Source of the DNA: an uncultured Alistipes sp.
GTDB taxonomy: Bacteria > Bacteroidota > Bacteroidia > Bacteroidales > Rikenellaceae
Assembly: GCA_910577475.1 (NCBI GenBank)
Contig: CAJTLJ010000014.1
Location: 1 to 56,819, forward strand
Reading direction: 5' to 3'
DNA: 56,819 nucleotides
Shown here: positions 25,644-34,031 of the stretch, one piece after another
How positions within the stretch are numbered: the stretch's first letter is position 1
How the letters are laid out: every line of letters begins with the position of its first letter
Notes under the pieces: generated by a model
What the model was told of the DNA's origin: nothing
The model's input: the letters and a program-made list of their open reading frames with translations, nothing else
Databases searched by the model: none
Position numbers and translations under genes: made by a program

Positions 25644-28577
25644 TCAAAAGGGCAGCCCCACGCCGGCTCCCACGTAGAACGAGCCCCGGCTGGGACGGTA
25701 GAACGAGAGTTTGACGGTGGAGGTGGCCGATGCCGGCTGGCGGAACAGGTTGATATCCAGCAGCAGGTCGGCACCGTAGGAATAGATCCGCTGCCAGCCG
25801 TCGAGGCGGAACTGCGCGTAGTCGAAACCCAGATTCAGGCGGATGCGCTTGAAGTAGAGCACCGAGGGGATGCCGCCCTCCGGATAGCAGAGCGGCAGCT
25901 GGTAGTCGATGGCTACGGCGCTGTAGCGGTTGCTGGCGATGTCGCCCGACGAGAAGCCGCGCGGCAGCAGCCGGGTGGCCTTGTAGGTGAGCATCCGGTA
26001 GCCGTCGGGGGTCTTGAATCCGCCCAGCGAGGTCTGGTAGTTGTAGGCGACGGTCAGGACGTGGGGGCGGACGATGCCCGGCAGGTAGACGCGTGCGTAG
26101 AACGAGATCAGGTCGCTGAAGTCGTCGTTGGCGGGGTTGAGGGCGTAGTCCGCGTAGAGCGTGTAGCCCCAGCGGGGGGCGAACTCGCGCGGGGCCTGCC
26201 GCACGAAGTCCGAGAAGCCCGCGCTCCACGAGAATTTGTGCAGCCCCTCGCGGTAGTCGACATAGGCCAGGTTGGTGATGGTATGGTTCAGCTCGTCGTA
26301 GCGGATCTGCCCCAGGTTGGCTACCAGTCCGTTCGAGTAGTTCCAGCTCATCGAGAGGGAGAGGCGGCGGGTGCGGTAGCCCTGCTGGAGGTAGAGCGGC
26401 AGGCCGACCGAGGTGCCGATCGAGTAGTAGGAGTCGGCCCGCGGCCGGCGCTGGCTCTCCGTGACGCCGGTCACCGGATTGCGCTGCGCCAGCGAATAGA
26501 TGTTCTGGTGGCCGCCGTAGGTGGCGTCGACGTTCAGGTGGACGCCCAGTCCGAAGTAGCGGAAGCCGAGCCGGTAGACCGATCCTTCGGAGCGGTTCCA
26601 GCCCCACGAGGCGAACCCTTCGGCATTCGAGAGCAGGTTCTGCGACACGAGCGTCGCCCCCAGGTTGATGGCTACGTTCTGCTCGTCGACCAGATCGAAG
26701 GGGTTGAAGGCTACGGGCATCCAGCTGTGCACCTTTACCAGGCTGATCCCCTTGGGGTAGTGGCGCCGCTTGTGTTTTTCGCGCGAGCGCAGCGAGTCCT
26801 GCGCCGTGAAGCGCACCGTGTCGAGGTTGATGACCTCCCATCTTTTCGCCGGGGGGTTGACGATGTTCTCCGGAATCGGGGCGTATGCGACGGCGCGGAG
26901 CGTGTCTATCCGCGCCCGTGCCGGTCGATAGCCCCGGTCGGTGTAGTCGGTCAGCAGGATCGAGTCGCCGTGAAAGGGCGCGGGGTCGAAGGCCCCGTAG
27001 CGCGAGCGGGTGAGGCGGTACTCCCGCCGCGCGGGGAGGTCGAACAGGTGCGCCTCGTCGTAGCCCGAGCCGATGGAGCCGAAATAGAGCCTGCCGTCGC
27101 GGGCCCGCAGGTCGCTCAGGGTGACGTAGGCGCTGCGGGTGACGGGTTCGAAGCGGCCGTTTTCGTCGAAGGTGGCGATGCGCATGCCGTCGTCGTCGGT
27201 CGTCAGCACGTAGAGCCGCCGGGTGGCGTTGTCCCACGCCATGCCGTGTATCTCGGTGAAATAGGGGACCCGGAGCCGGCGCGTGGCCCACCCCTTGCGC
27301 TTGTGGACCACCGTGTAGCGGCCGTCGGGCGTGTACTCGACCCAGGCGATTCCTTCCCGGTCCGTCGCGGTGGGGTAGAGGGCGTTGCGAACCCCCTTGA
27401 CGGTGCGGGGACGTCCCTCCTCGAGGTCCAGATAACAGAGTTGCGAATTGACCCGCTGCTCGAAGAGCTTCGAACGCCGGTACTCCGTCCACCAGATCCT
27501 GCCGTTCGAGAGATCGGGCCGGGTGGAGAGGTCGCCCGTGCGGGCGATGAGCCGCTCCCGTCCGGTGCGGCTGTCGATGCCGACCAGCCGTGCGGTCCGG
27601 TCGAGGTCGCTCTTCACGGCCACGAAGGTCGTGTCGTCCAGCTCCACGGGCCACTGGTAGACGGTGTGGTTCCGCTCGTCCAGTTCGAGGATCGGCTCCG
27701 ACGAGGAGACCCGCGCGGGAATCCGCTCCCAGAAGTCGTTCAGCCGCCGGAAGGTCTCGTCGAAGAGCCCGTGTACGCTGGTGCCGTAAAACTTCTTGAG
27801 CGCTATCGGCGTGGTGAAGAGGAGGTAGGGGTTGCGGATGCTGTACCAGGCCACCTTGTCCCAGATGTTCTCGTCGTAGCGGTCGTAGGCGTAGGCGGCG
27901 ATCTGGTAGCCCAGCTGGTAGTGGTCGGGGACGTATTCGCGGTAGGAGCCGCAGAACCACTTGTCGGGGTTGCGGCGGTCGAGGAGCCGGCGTCCGAGGA
28001 CCCGGTACTCGAGCGTGAAGGAGGGTTGCAGCCCCCGCCCGAAGGAGGACATGGCGGTCTCCGACATGACGGCGTCGCCCTCGAGCAGCCAGATGGGCAG
28101 GTAGAGCAGGCCGATGGTCGATCCCTGCTGGCCCAGGATGTAGCTCAGGGCCTTGATGACGCCCCGGTTGAGGTTGTTGTATTGGACGGCGTGGCGGTAT
28201 TCGTGGGCCGTGAGCTGCTTGTACCACGGCATCGCGTAGCTCTCCACGGCGGGCGAGGTGAGGAACTCCACCCGCTTGGGCAGCCACATCACCAGTCCGT
28301 TCGAGCGGAAGTTCTCGGGGTGCATCACGAAGGGGATGCGCATGGCCGGATGGCGGAATCCGTATCCGATGCAGGGCTTGACCTTCTCGATGCAGAAGAG
28401 GGTGCGGTCGGCGATGGCCGCAGCGGTGTCGGGGTAGATGATTCTCACGTCCGGGGTGCGGATCCGGCTCCACTTCAGCCCCGCGGGGTCGGACCCCCAG
28501 GTATAGTACTGGGCAGCCGCCCGCTCGGCGAGGAGCAGGGCCGCGAGGGCCATCAGAATATGGAGCAGTCGTTTCAA
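25644..28577 (-). CDS. Predicted surface metalloprotease with propeller and OM-barrel regions
   Basis: 977 residues, not a named family to me. Signal peptide (1-22, ending AAAQ). The N-terminal domain has HEYRH at residues 125-129 and a downstream LLEGDAV with Glu166, the arrangement of gluzincin zinc proteases (HExxH...E). A middle part of repeated short blades (RYTVVHKRKGWATRRLRV, GMRIATFDENGRFEP, DGRLYFGSIGSG) resembles a TolB/PD40-type propeller. The C-terminal third is rich in alternating aromatic strands and ends YVGAGVGLPF with a terminal Phe, as in outer-membrane barrels. It begins 3 bases after the SUI1-like gene. Zinc-protease activity and barrel are inferences from motifs. Confidence 0.75.
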   Translation of the reverse strand: MKRLLHILMALAALLLAERAAAQYYTWGSDPAGLKWSRIRTPDVRIIYPDTAAAIADRTLFCIEKVKPCIGYGFRHPAMRIPFVMHPENFRSNGLVMWLPKRVEFLTSPAVESYAMPWYKQLTAHEYRHAVQYNNLNRGVIKALSYILGQQGSTIGLLYLPIWLLEGDAVMSETAMSSFGRGLQPSFTLEYRVLGRRLLDRRNPDKWFCGSYREYVPDHYQLGYQIAAYAYDRYDENIWDKVAWYSIRNPYLLFTTPIALKKFYGTSVHGLFDETFRRLNDFWERIPARVSSSEPILELDERNHTVYQWPVELDDTTFVAVKSDLDRTARLVGIDSRTGRERLIARTGDLSTRPDLSNGRIWWTEYRRSKLFEQRVNSQLCYLDLEEGRPRTVKGVRNALYPTATDREGIAWVEYTPDGRYTVVHKRKGWATRRLRVPYFTEIHGMAWDNATRRLYVLTTDDDGMRIATFDENGRFEPVTRSAYVTLSDLRARDGRLYFGSIGSGYDEAHLFDLPARREYRLTRSRYGAFDPAPFHGDSILLTDYTDRGYRPARARIDTLRAVAYAPIPENIVNPPAKRWEVINLDTVRFTAQDSLRSREKHKRRHYPKGISLVKVHSWMPVAFNPFDLVDEQNVAINLGATLVSQNLLSNAEGFASWGWNRSEGSVYRLGFRYFGLGVHLNVDATYGGHQNIYSLAQRNPVTGVTESQRRPRADSYYSIGTSVGLPLYLQQGYRTRRLSLSMSWNYSNGLVANLGQIRYDELNHTITNLAYVDYREGLHKFSWSAGFSDFVRQAPREFAPRWGYTLYADYALNPANDDFSDLISFYARVYLPGIVRPHVLTVAYNYQTSLGGFKTPDGYRMLTYKATRLLPRGFSSGDIASNRYSAVAIDYQLPLCYPEGGIPSVLYFKRIRLNLGFDYAQFRLDGWQRIYSYGADLLLDINLFRQPASATSTVKLSFYRPSRGSFYVGAGVGLPF

Positions 28578-28580
28578 CGG

Positions 28581-28925
28581 TCAGCAGCCCGCCTTCTTGC
28601 AGTTGTAACCCGCCTTCAGCAACAGCTCCGCGACGCGGTCGCGGTGGTCGCCCTGGATGATGATCTCGCCCTCCTTGGCCGATCCTCCCACGCCGCACTT
28701 GTTCTTGAGCATGCGGGCCAGCTCGGCCAGATCCTCGTCGCGCCCCACGAACCCCTTCACCAGGGTCACGACCTTGCCGGCCCGCTGCTTGCGGTCGAGC
28801 CATACGCGCAACTGCTGCTGCCGGGCGGGCAGGGTCTCGGCCTGCTCCTCTTCGGCGGTTCGGTACTGATAGTCGGGATCGGTCGAGTAGACCATGCCCA
28901 GCCGGGATTTCCAGTCGTTTGACAT
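28581..28925 (-). CDS. SUI1/YciH-type translation initiation factor homologue
   Basis: 114 residues. The C-terminal two thirds form the SUI1/eIF1 fold: QLRVWLDRKQRAGKVVTLVKG then GRDEDLAELARMLKNKCGVGG (the hallmark) and EIIIQGDHRDRVAELLLKAGY. Bacterial YciH proteins influence start-site fidelity. The N-terminal about 40 residues are charged and probably flexible. It ends 3 bases before the 977-residue protein, so the two are likely co-transcribed from the box at 28997-29004. Confidence 0.9.
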   Translation of the reverse strand: MSNDWKSRLGMVYSTDPDYQYRTAEEEQAETLPARQQQLRVWLDRKQRAGKVVTLVKGFVGRDEDLAELARMLKNKCGVGGSAKEGEIIIQGDHRDRVAELLLKAGYNCKKAGC

Positions 28926-28996
28926 GCGGTTTCGTTTTATTCGCTTCTCCTCTCCGATAACGGGAAAAGCGTTTCTCTATTTCGTGCAAATTTGTG

Positions 28997-29004
28997 CAAA
29001 AATA
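28997..29004 (-). promoter_or_regulatory. -7 promoter box of the SUI1-like gene
   Basis: TATTTTTG on the minus strand. It is interleaved with the divergent promoter of the DUF4435 gene (TTTG 28991-28994 and TATCTTTG 29016-29023 on the plus strand). Confidence 0.5.
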
Positions 29005-29015
29005 GGAAAAATTCT

Positions 29016-29023
29016 TATCTTTG
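29016..29023 (+). promoter_or_regulatory. Promoter of the DUF4435 gene
   Basis: -7 TATCTTTG with -33 TTTG at 28991-28994, spacing 21. The box ends 7 bases before the ATG, so the mRNA may be leaderless. Confidence 0.65.
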
Positions 29024-29030
29024 CCTTATC

Positions 29031-30125
29031 ATGACCGGTTTTATAGACAAAGTGCGCCGATCCGTGCCTTTCCTGCGCCGTGCCGGCGAGCAGTGGCGGG
29101 CGAGCCCTCTCCCTGTCGAGGGGACCCGGCGGCTCGTGCGGGTCTTCGTGGAGGGGTACGACGACGTGGCCTTCTGGCGCGGCATCTTCGACCATTTCCG
29201 CAATCCCTATCTGCGGTTCGAGATCTCGGTTCCCAACCGCGAGGACCTGCCCAAGGGGAAGAAGGTGCTGCTGACCATGGCCGAGTCGGCGGGCGAGGAT
29301 TTCCTGCTCTGCATGGATTCCGACTTCGATTTCCTGATGGGCGACTCCACGCCCCAGTCGCGCATCGTGAACGGCTCCGGATACCTCTTCCACACCTACG
29401 CCTATGCCACCGAGAACTACCTTTGCTATGCGCCGTCGCTGCACAACGTCTGTGTGAAGGCGACCAAGAACGATACCTGGATCTTCGACTTCGAAAAGTT
29501 CCTGACCGCCTATTCGGAGCGCATCTATCCGGTCTTTCTGTGGTATGTCTATTCGGCCGTGCGGGACAGCCAGCACAACTTCACGCTCGTGGATTTCAAG
29601 AATACGGTGCGTCTGAACTACCTCGACCTGCGCGACAACGGGGCCTCGACCCTGCAATGGGTGGGGCGGAACGTCGAGCGCTGCTGCCGGCGCCTTTCGG
29701 AGAAGCACCCCGAGATGGCCGATGCGGTGGCGGCCTACGGCGGAGAACTCGCCCGCCGGGGCCTGCGGCCCGAGCATACCTACCTCTACATGCACGGCCA
29801 TACGCTGCTCGACAACGTGGTGATGGTGCTCTTGCAGACCGTGTGCGAGCAGCTCAGGCGGCTCTCGATCGAGAAGATCCGTTCGTCGAAGAAGCGGGGC
29901 ACGGCCTTCGCCAACGAGATGAGCAACTTCAAGAACGCGCAGCGGTCGATCCGCGACGTGCTGCTGGACAACGAGAACTATACGGCCTGCCCGCTCTACC
30001 GGGGGCTGCGGCGCGATATCGAACGCTACATCGTCCGCACGATTGTCGCCATGAAACGCCGCGGCGAGATCCGCGACGACTCCTTCTGGACCATCGTCCG
30101 CCACCTGCGCAACGCCGCGCGATAA
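29031..30125 (+). CDS. DUF4435 protein with TOPRIM-like catalytic motifs
   Basis: 364 residues from MTGFIDKVRRS, the start nearest the promoter; Met at 28992 lies upstream of the -7 box. The segment VRVFVEGYDDVAFWRGIF carries the TOPRIM glutamate (E41), and LCMDSDFDFL provides the DxD acidic pair (D96, D98). This matches the DUF4435 family, which includes AriB, the TOPRIM nuclease of the PARIS defence system. No ABC-ATPase partner like AriA is adjacent; neighbours are the SUI1 homologue (divergent) and a glycosidase (convergent). A nuclease role is inferred. Confidence 0.8.
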   Translation: MTGFIDKVRRSVPFLRRAGEQWRASPLPVEGTRRLVRVFVEGYDDVAFWRGIFDHFRNPYLRFEISVPNREDLPKGKKVLLTMAESAGEDFLLCMDSDFDFLMGDSTPQSRIVNGSGYLFHTYAYATENYLCYAPSLHNVCVKATKNDTWIFDFEKFLTAYSERIYPVFLWYVYSAVRDSQHNFTLVDFKNTVRLNYLDLRDNGASTLQWVGRNVERCCRRLSEKHPEMADAVAAYGGELARRGLRPEHTYLYMHGHTLLDNVVMVLLQTVCEQLRRLSIEKIRSSKKRGTAFANEMSNFKNAQRSIRDVLLDNENYTACPLYRGLRRDIERYIVRTIVAMKRRGEIRDDSFWTIVRHLRNAAR

Positions 30126-30140
30126 AGCCTTGCCGTCCCT

Positions 30141-32357
30141 CTATTTCAGTCCGAAGAAGTTCCCTCCCGGCCCTGCGACCGGCCGCATGGGCGGTTCGGG
30201 GGCTCCGCCGGCCGTGAGGAGAACCGATTCGCCCTTTTTCAACTTCAGCGCATACTCCGCCCCGCCGATGGGCTCGAGGGCCGTTTCTCCGTCTTTCACT
30301 ATCGGATGCTCCATGTCGGTCTTCAGGATGCAGGGCTCGCCAGCCAGGCTCTCGATGCGGATGGCCGTCGTCTTTCCCTTCTCCCGCACGGCCGAGACCA
30401 GAAAGGCCCCCTCGGTGCGCAGGTTCCGGAACCGGATCTCCGTCCAGCGCTCCGGCACGGCCGGGAAAACGCGGATCTTTCCTCCCCAGCTCTGCAACAG
30501 CATGTCGTGGAGGCTCTGCGCCCCCGAAAGCGGGGTTTCGATGACGGGGCCGCTCTCCCGATACATGGTATTCGGCCGCAGGGTGCGGGTGAAGAGCCCG
30601 TCGAGCATCTCCAGCGCCCGGTCGCCCTCGCAGAAGGCGGCGTAGAGCGATGCCGCGCCCGTGTAGGAGTAGCCGAGGATGTTGCCCGGGATGCCGTGCC
30701 AGTGCTCCACGGAGCGCTCCATCAGCTCCCGGCTTCCGGCCTGGTCGGCATTCAACAGATAGAGGGGATAGAACATCAGCAGGTGGGAGTAGTGGCGGTG
30801 CGAGCGGGTGTAGGGCAGCCCCTTCCCGATCATCATACCCCGTTCGTCCTGCGGATAGTCGGCCAGCCGCTCCTCCACGCGCCGCCATGTCGCACGCAGC
30901 GGATCGTCCGTGCCCAGCCGGTCGGCCGCCTCGAGCAGCGTCCGGCAGCCCCAGCGCAGCAGCGCGAGGTCGTAGTTGCAGTCCTCGGCGCTCCCGTACT
31001 CCGGGGAGTAGGTCTTTTTCAGGTGGAGCACGCCGCGTTCGTCTTCGTAAAGGAAATGGAGGTAGAAGTTGACGGCGCGCCTCAGAGCCGGATAGAGCGC
31101 CCGGCGCAGGATCGAGTCGTCCATGCCGAAGCGGTAGTGCAGCCAGAGGTTGTGGCACAGCCAGGCGAGGTTGCCGACCTGCGCCTTCTCGCTGCCCGGC
31201 TCCCCGACGCACGCCCCGACCAGTTCGAAGTCCGTGGCGACGGGGAGGGCCGCCGAGTCGTGGCGGTAGGGCTCCGGGACATTGCCCGCGAGGTTGTCGA
31301 GATGCTCCGCCACGGCGTCGACGAGCGGCTGCGCCAGCTCCAGCCGGTTGGAGGCGTAGAGGGGCCAGTAGCTCAACTGCACGTTCAGGTTCCACCAGGC
31401 GTTGGGCCAGGGGGTCGGCACCAGCCAGGGGCCGCAGTTGTCCAGCAGACCGCCGCCGGGCCGCGTCGCCGAGGCCAGCTTGTAGATCTGTGCCCAATAG
31501 AAGTTCTCGATCTTTTTGTCGGGCAGCGAAACGAAGCTCTGCGGATAGTAGCCGTGCCACCAGGCGCGATGGGCCTTTTCGAGCTCCGGCAGCTCCTCCG
31601 GATCGAGGCGCCGCACCGCCTCTCGGGCCTTCGCGAGGGCAGTCGTATCGGGGAAGGAGTGGGCACAGCTTACGACCAGCGTCCGATGCGCTCCGGAGCC
31701 GAACACCCGCCAGGCGGTCGCGGTGCCGCCCCCTTCGAGCAGGGGCTGCCAGCAGAGGGTCGTCCCGCCGCTCTCCCGAACCTGCGCTTCGGGGTTCGGG
31801 CGGTAGTCGCGAGCGGTCAGGTGGCTGCGTCCGAGCTTCTGTCCCAGCTGGTGACGCGGGGAGTCCCGGTTTTCGGGACGGAACTCCCACGAGAAGTCCC
31901 GTTCGCCCCCGGCGGCCGTAGCGTCGAATACGATGCAGGGACTTTCGGCCGCGACATAGGCCCGCCAGTCGATGGTCCCCGCGTCGGTCGAGAGACGCCC
32001 CGAGGCCTCCGCATTCCACAGGTCGAGACGCATGGTTCCCGAACGGATCTCCCCGACCGGATGCAGCAGGAAGTGGCTGATCATCAGGCGGCAGCGGCCG
32101 TGAATGCCTCTGTCGTCCGACCGGTGGTCGTGCACCGTATTGTTGCCGACGTCGATGCGCAGGGCATTCGTCTGCGGCTCCCGGCAGATATAGCTGCCCA
32201 GCGAGCCGTTGCCCAGAAACGGAGCCTCGTCCCACGCCTCGGGCAGGCGGTTCCAGATCATGTCCTGACCGGCGAGAAAGTTCTCCCAGTCGATTTGGCC
32301 GAAGCAGCCGGCGGGCGCGCAGAGCGCCGCGATCCAAAGCAGAAGCGTTCTTTTCAT
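30141..32357 (-). CDS. GH95-like exported glycoside hydrolase
   Basis: 738 residues starting MKRTLLLWIAALCAPAG with a signal peptide (cleavage near FGQ); a Met 19 codons upstream was rejected. An N-terminal beta-sandwich (DEAPFLGNGSLGSYICREPQ) is followed by an (alpha/alpha)6 barrel (FYWAQIYKLASATRPGGG, LDNCGPWLVPTPWPNAWWNLN) and a C-terminal segment (QSLHDMLLQSWGGKIRVFPAVP) much like GH95 alpha-L-fucosidases/galactosidases. The substrate is not resolved. It stands alone, convergent with the DUF4435 gene 15 bases away, with no SusC/SusD genes nearby. Confidence 0.75.
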   Translation of the reverse strand: MKRTLLLWIAALCAPAGCFGQIDWENFLAGQDMIWNRLPEAWDEAPFLGNGSLGSYICREPQTNALRIDVGNNTVHDHRSDDRGIHGRCRLMISHFLLHPVGEIRSGTMRLDLWNAEASGRLSTDAGTIDWRAYVAAESPCIVFDATAAGGERDFSWEFRPENRDSPRHQLGQKLGRSHLTARDYRPNPEAQVRESGGTTLCWQPLLEGGGTATAWRVFGSGAHRTLVVSCAHSFPDTTALAKAREAVRRLDPEELPELEKAHRAWWHGYYPQSFVSLPDKKIENFYWAQIYKLASATRPGGGLLDNCGPWLVPTPWPNAWWNLNVQLSYWPLYASNRLELAQPLVDAVAEHLDNLAGNVPEPYRHDSAALPVATDFELVGACVGEPGSEKAQVGNLAWLCHNLWLHYRFGMDDSILRRALYPALRRAVNFYLHFLYEDERGVLHLKKTYSPEYGSAEDCNYDLALLRWGCRTLLEAADRLGTDDPLRATWRRVEERLADYPQDERGMMIGKGLPYTRSHRHYSHLLMFYPLYLLNADQAGSRELMERSVEHWHGIPGNILGYSYTGAASLYAAFCEGDRALEMLDGLFTRTLRPNTMYRESGPVIETPLSGAQSLHDMLLQSWGGKIRVFPAVPERWTEIRFRNLRTEGAFLVSAVREKGKTTAIRIESLAGEPCILKTDMEHPIVKDGETALEPIGGAEYALKLKKGESVLLTAGGAPEPPMRPVAGPGGNFFGLK

Positions 32358-32394
32358 TTTGCAAAGGTCGGAAATATATTTCGAAAATACCGTG

Positions 32395-32423
32395 AAAAAA
32401 GGAGGAGCGTTCATCGCTCCTCC
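32395..32423 (-). terminator. Terminator of the M48 protease gene
   Basis: Arms GGAGGAGCG/CGCTCCTCC (32401-32409 / 32415-32423), followed on the minus strand by a T6 run. Confidence 0.85.
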
Positions 32424-32447
32424 TTGCGTTCGGTCGTCCGTCCGCGG

Positions 32448-33251
32448 TTACTCGGCCTGTGCCGGTGCGGCGATGCCCTCGGCCGTGGCCCGCTCCTCCA
32501 TGCGGCGGATGCGGGTGTCCAGATCGGGGTGGGTGGAGAAGAGCTGGTTCAGCTTGCTCGACTTGCCGGCGCCGGCCTCCTCCTGCATCTGCTTCAGCTT
32601 GCGGAACGAGAGGGACATGGCCCAGGGATTCTTGCCCGCCTGCTTCAGGAACTCGTAGCCGTAGTCGTCGGCGTCGCGCTCCTGCTTCTGCGAGTAGGTG
32701 GCGTTCACCAGCGCCTCGCCCAGGTCTCCGAGCTGCGACTCGGTCAGCTTCGCGGCCGTGCCGCCCTTGGCCGACACGCCGTCCTTGAGGGCCGAGGTCA
32801 GCAGCGAGGTGCGGAACGCCTTCTTCGAGTCGCGGTGGGCGATGTGTCCCACCTCGTGGCCGATGACGCCCAGCAGCTCTTCATCGCTCATGATGTCCAT
32901 CAGCGACGAGAAGACGCGGATGCTGCCGTCGGGGCAGGCGAAGGCGTTGACGTCGATCACGTGGTAAATCTTGAAGTTGAGAGGAATTCCGTCGGCATCG
33001 GAGAGTCCTTCGATCAGCCGGTTCAGCCGCTGGGTGTAGGGGCTGTCGGCGTCGCATACGGGGTTGTGCGTATCCACCCAGTCGATGTACTCTTTTACGT
33101 AGGCGGCCATCTGTTCGTCGGTCAGCGTAGCGGCCTGGGCGACCTTCGTCGCGCCGCTGATCGCTTTCTTGAGGTTGAACTGCGCCATGACCGGTGCCGA
33201 AATTGTCAGAAACAACAACACGGCACTCCATCGGGTAAAAAATCGTTTCAT
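32448..33251 (-). CDS. M48-family exported metalloprotease
   Basis: 267 residues. Signal peptide (1-24, ending VMA-Q). A zinc site HEVGHIAHRD (HExxH) sits mid-protein (about residue 137), with the third ligand probably in the Glu of ERDADDYGYEFL, as in M48 proteases of the LoiP/YcaL/BepA type that act in periplasmic quality control. It contains INVFACPDGSIRVFSSLMD-like substrate-domain residues (here VNAFACPDG, FSSLMDIMSDEELLGVIGHE). It is monocistronic: -7 box at 33283-33290 and its own terminator. Confidence 0.92.
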   Translation of the reverse strand: MKRFFTRWSAVLLFLTISAPVMAQFNLKKAISGATKVAQAATLTDEQMAAYVKEYIDWVDTHNPVCDADSPYTQRLNRLIEGLSDADGIPLNFKIYHVIDVNAFACPDGSIRVFSSLMDIMSDEELLGVIGHEVGHIAHRDSKKAFRTSLLTSALKDGVSAKGGTAAKLTESQLGDLGEALVNATYSQKQERDADDYGYEFLKQAGKNPWAMSLSFRKLKQMQEEAGAGKSSKLNQLFSTHPDLDTRIRRMEERATAEGIAAPAQAE

Positions 33252-33282
33252 AAAATCTACGTTTTGTTGTTTTTTTCGAGAA

Positions 33283-33290
33283 CAAAAATA
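33283..33290 (-). promoter_or_regulatory. -7 promoter box of the M48 gene
   Basis: TATTTTTG on the minus strand, about 32 bases before the start codon. Confidence 0.5.
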
Positions 33291-33333
33291 GCGAAAAAAT
33301 CGCGAAGACGGACCGCGACAGCGGAATTTTTTC

Positions 33334-33341
33334 TACTTTTG
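33334..33341 (+). promoter_or_regulatory. -7 promoter box of the small membrane protein gene
   Basis: TACTTTTG, 19 bases before the ATG at 33361. Confidence 0.5.
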
Positions 33342-33360
33342 GGTTGTTAAAACGGAGATC

Positions 33361-33903
33361 ATGTCGAAAACCAAACGGAGAGAGATCGCGGCGGTGGCTG
33401 CCGCCGCCCTTGCGCTGGTCGCCTACGTCGGGGGCTATGTCGCGGCCGAACGGACCCTTTTGCCGCTGTGGTGCCCTGCGGCGATGGCCTTGTCGCTGAG
33501 CGCAGGCAGCTGCCTGCTCTTCATCCGGGGGTGGCAGCGCTTCACGGGAATCGAATCCCGCCCGACAGCGGTGCTCGCCTACCTCTTTTTCGTGGGCTCC
33601 CTGGCCTGGTTCGCGCCGCTGGCGGTCAACACCTGGCCGTTAGCCGGGGCCGCGACCTACGAGGAGCGGGTGACGGTGGTGGAGAAAGAGCATGTCACCC
33701 GGACGAAGTACCGCCGCGTGGGACGCCACCGCCGGATCGCCGACGGGGTGCGCCATACCTACTACCTGCGTGTCCGCTTCGCGGACGGATTGGAGAAGCG
33801 CTATTCCGTATCGCAGGCCGAGTACGGCCGGACACGGGAGCATGCGGAGAAGACGCTCGTTTTGCGCCGGGGCTTGCTGGGGGTTCCCGTCATCCGGCGA
33901 TAG
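33361..33903 (+). CDS. Small inner-membrane protein of unknown function
   Basis: 180 residues, not recognised. It has three probable membrane helices: EIAAVAAAALALVAYVGGYV (about 8-27), WCPAAMALSLSAGSCLLFI (about 38-56) and AVLAYLFFVGSLAWFAPL (about 70-88). After these comes a soluble beta-rich segment (about 100-180: YEERVTVVEKEHVTRTKYRR, HTYYLRVRFADGLEKRYSV, TLVLRRGLLGVPVI) that recalls DUF3592-type domains. It has its own -7 box and stands between two minus-strand genes. Confidence 0.75.
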   Translation: MSKTKRREIAAVAAAALALVAYVGGYVAAERTLLPLWCPAAMALSLSAGSCLLFIRGWQRFTGIESRPTAVLAYLFFVGSLAWFAPLAVNTWPLAGAATYEERVTVVEKEHVTRTKYRRVGRHRRIADGVRHTYYLRVRFADGLEKRYSVSQAEYGRTREHAEKTLVLRRGLLGVPVIRR

Positions 33904-33944
33904 GACGATCCTCAATTCACGATTCACGATTGCGCCGCCTGCAC

Positions 33945-33995
33945 TGTCATGTCGAGCATAAGGGGTCTCGGCTCCGAAGCCGAAACATCGCGACA
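33945..33995 (+). repeat. Dispersed intergenic repeat type B, copy 2
   Basis: It begins TGTCATGTCGAGC and ends ACATCGCGAC, matching the minus-strand element at 249-300 at both ends. It lies between two convergent genes. Confidence 0.5.
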
Positions 33996-34031
33996 GGACC
34001 GGGCGTACTCCATGCGGCAACCGCACTGCCG

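Noticed and set aside
25608..28922. Very long open frame on the plus strand opposite the 977-residue gene
   Set aside because: It is an antisense shadow: high third-position GC removes stops on the opposite strand. The product is Val/Arg/Gly-rich low-complexity with no motif. The same reasoning rejects the long antisense frames at 618-1832, 1868-3610, 3692-5320, 14458-17142, 30306-33350 and 53128-55833.
30306..33350. 1014-codon antisense frame spanning two genes
   Set aside because: It crosses the GH95-like and M48 genes, which both have signal peptides and family motifs, and crosses a terminator. Composition is typical of a shadow.
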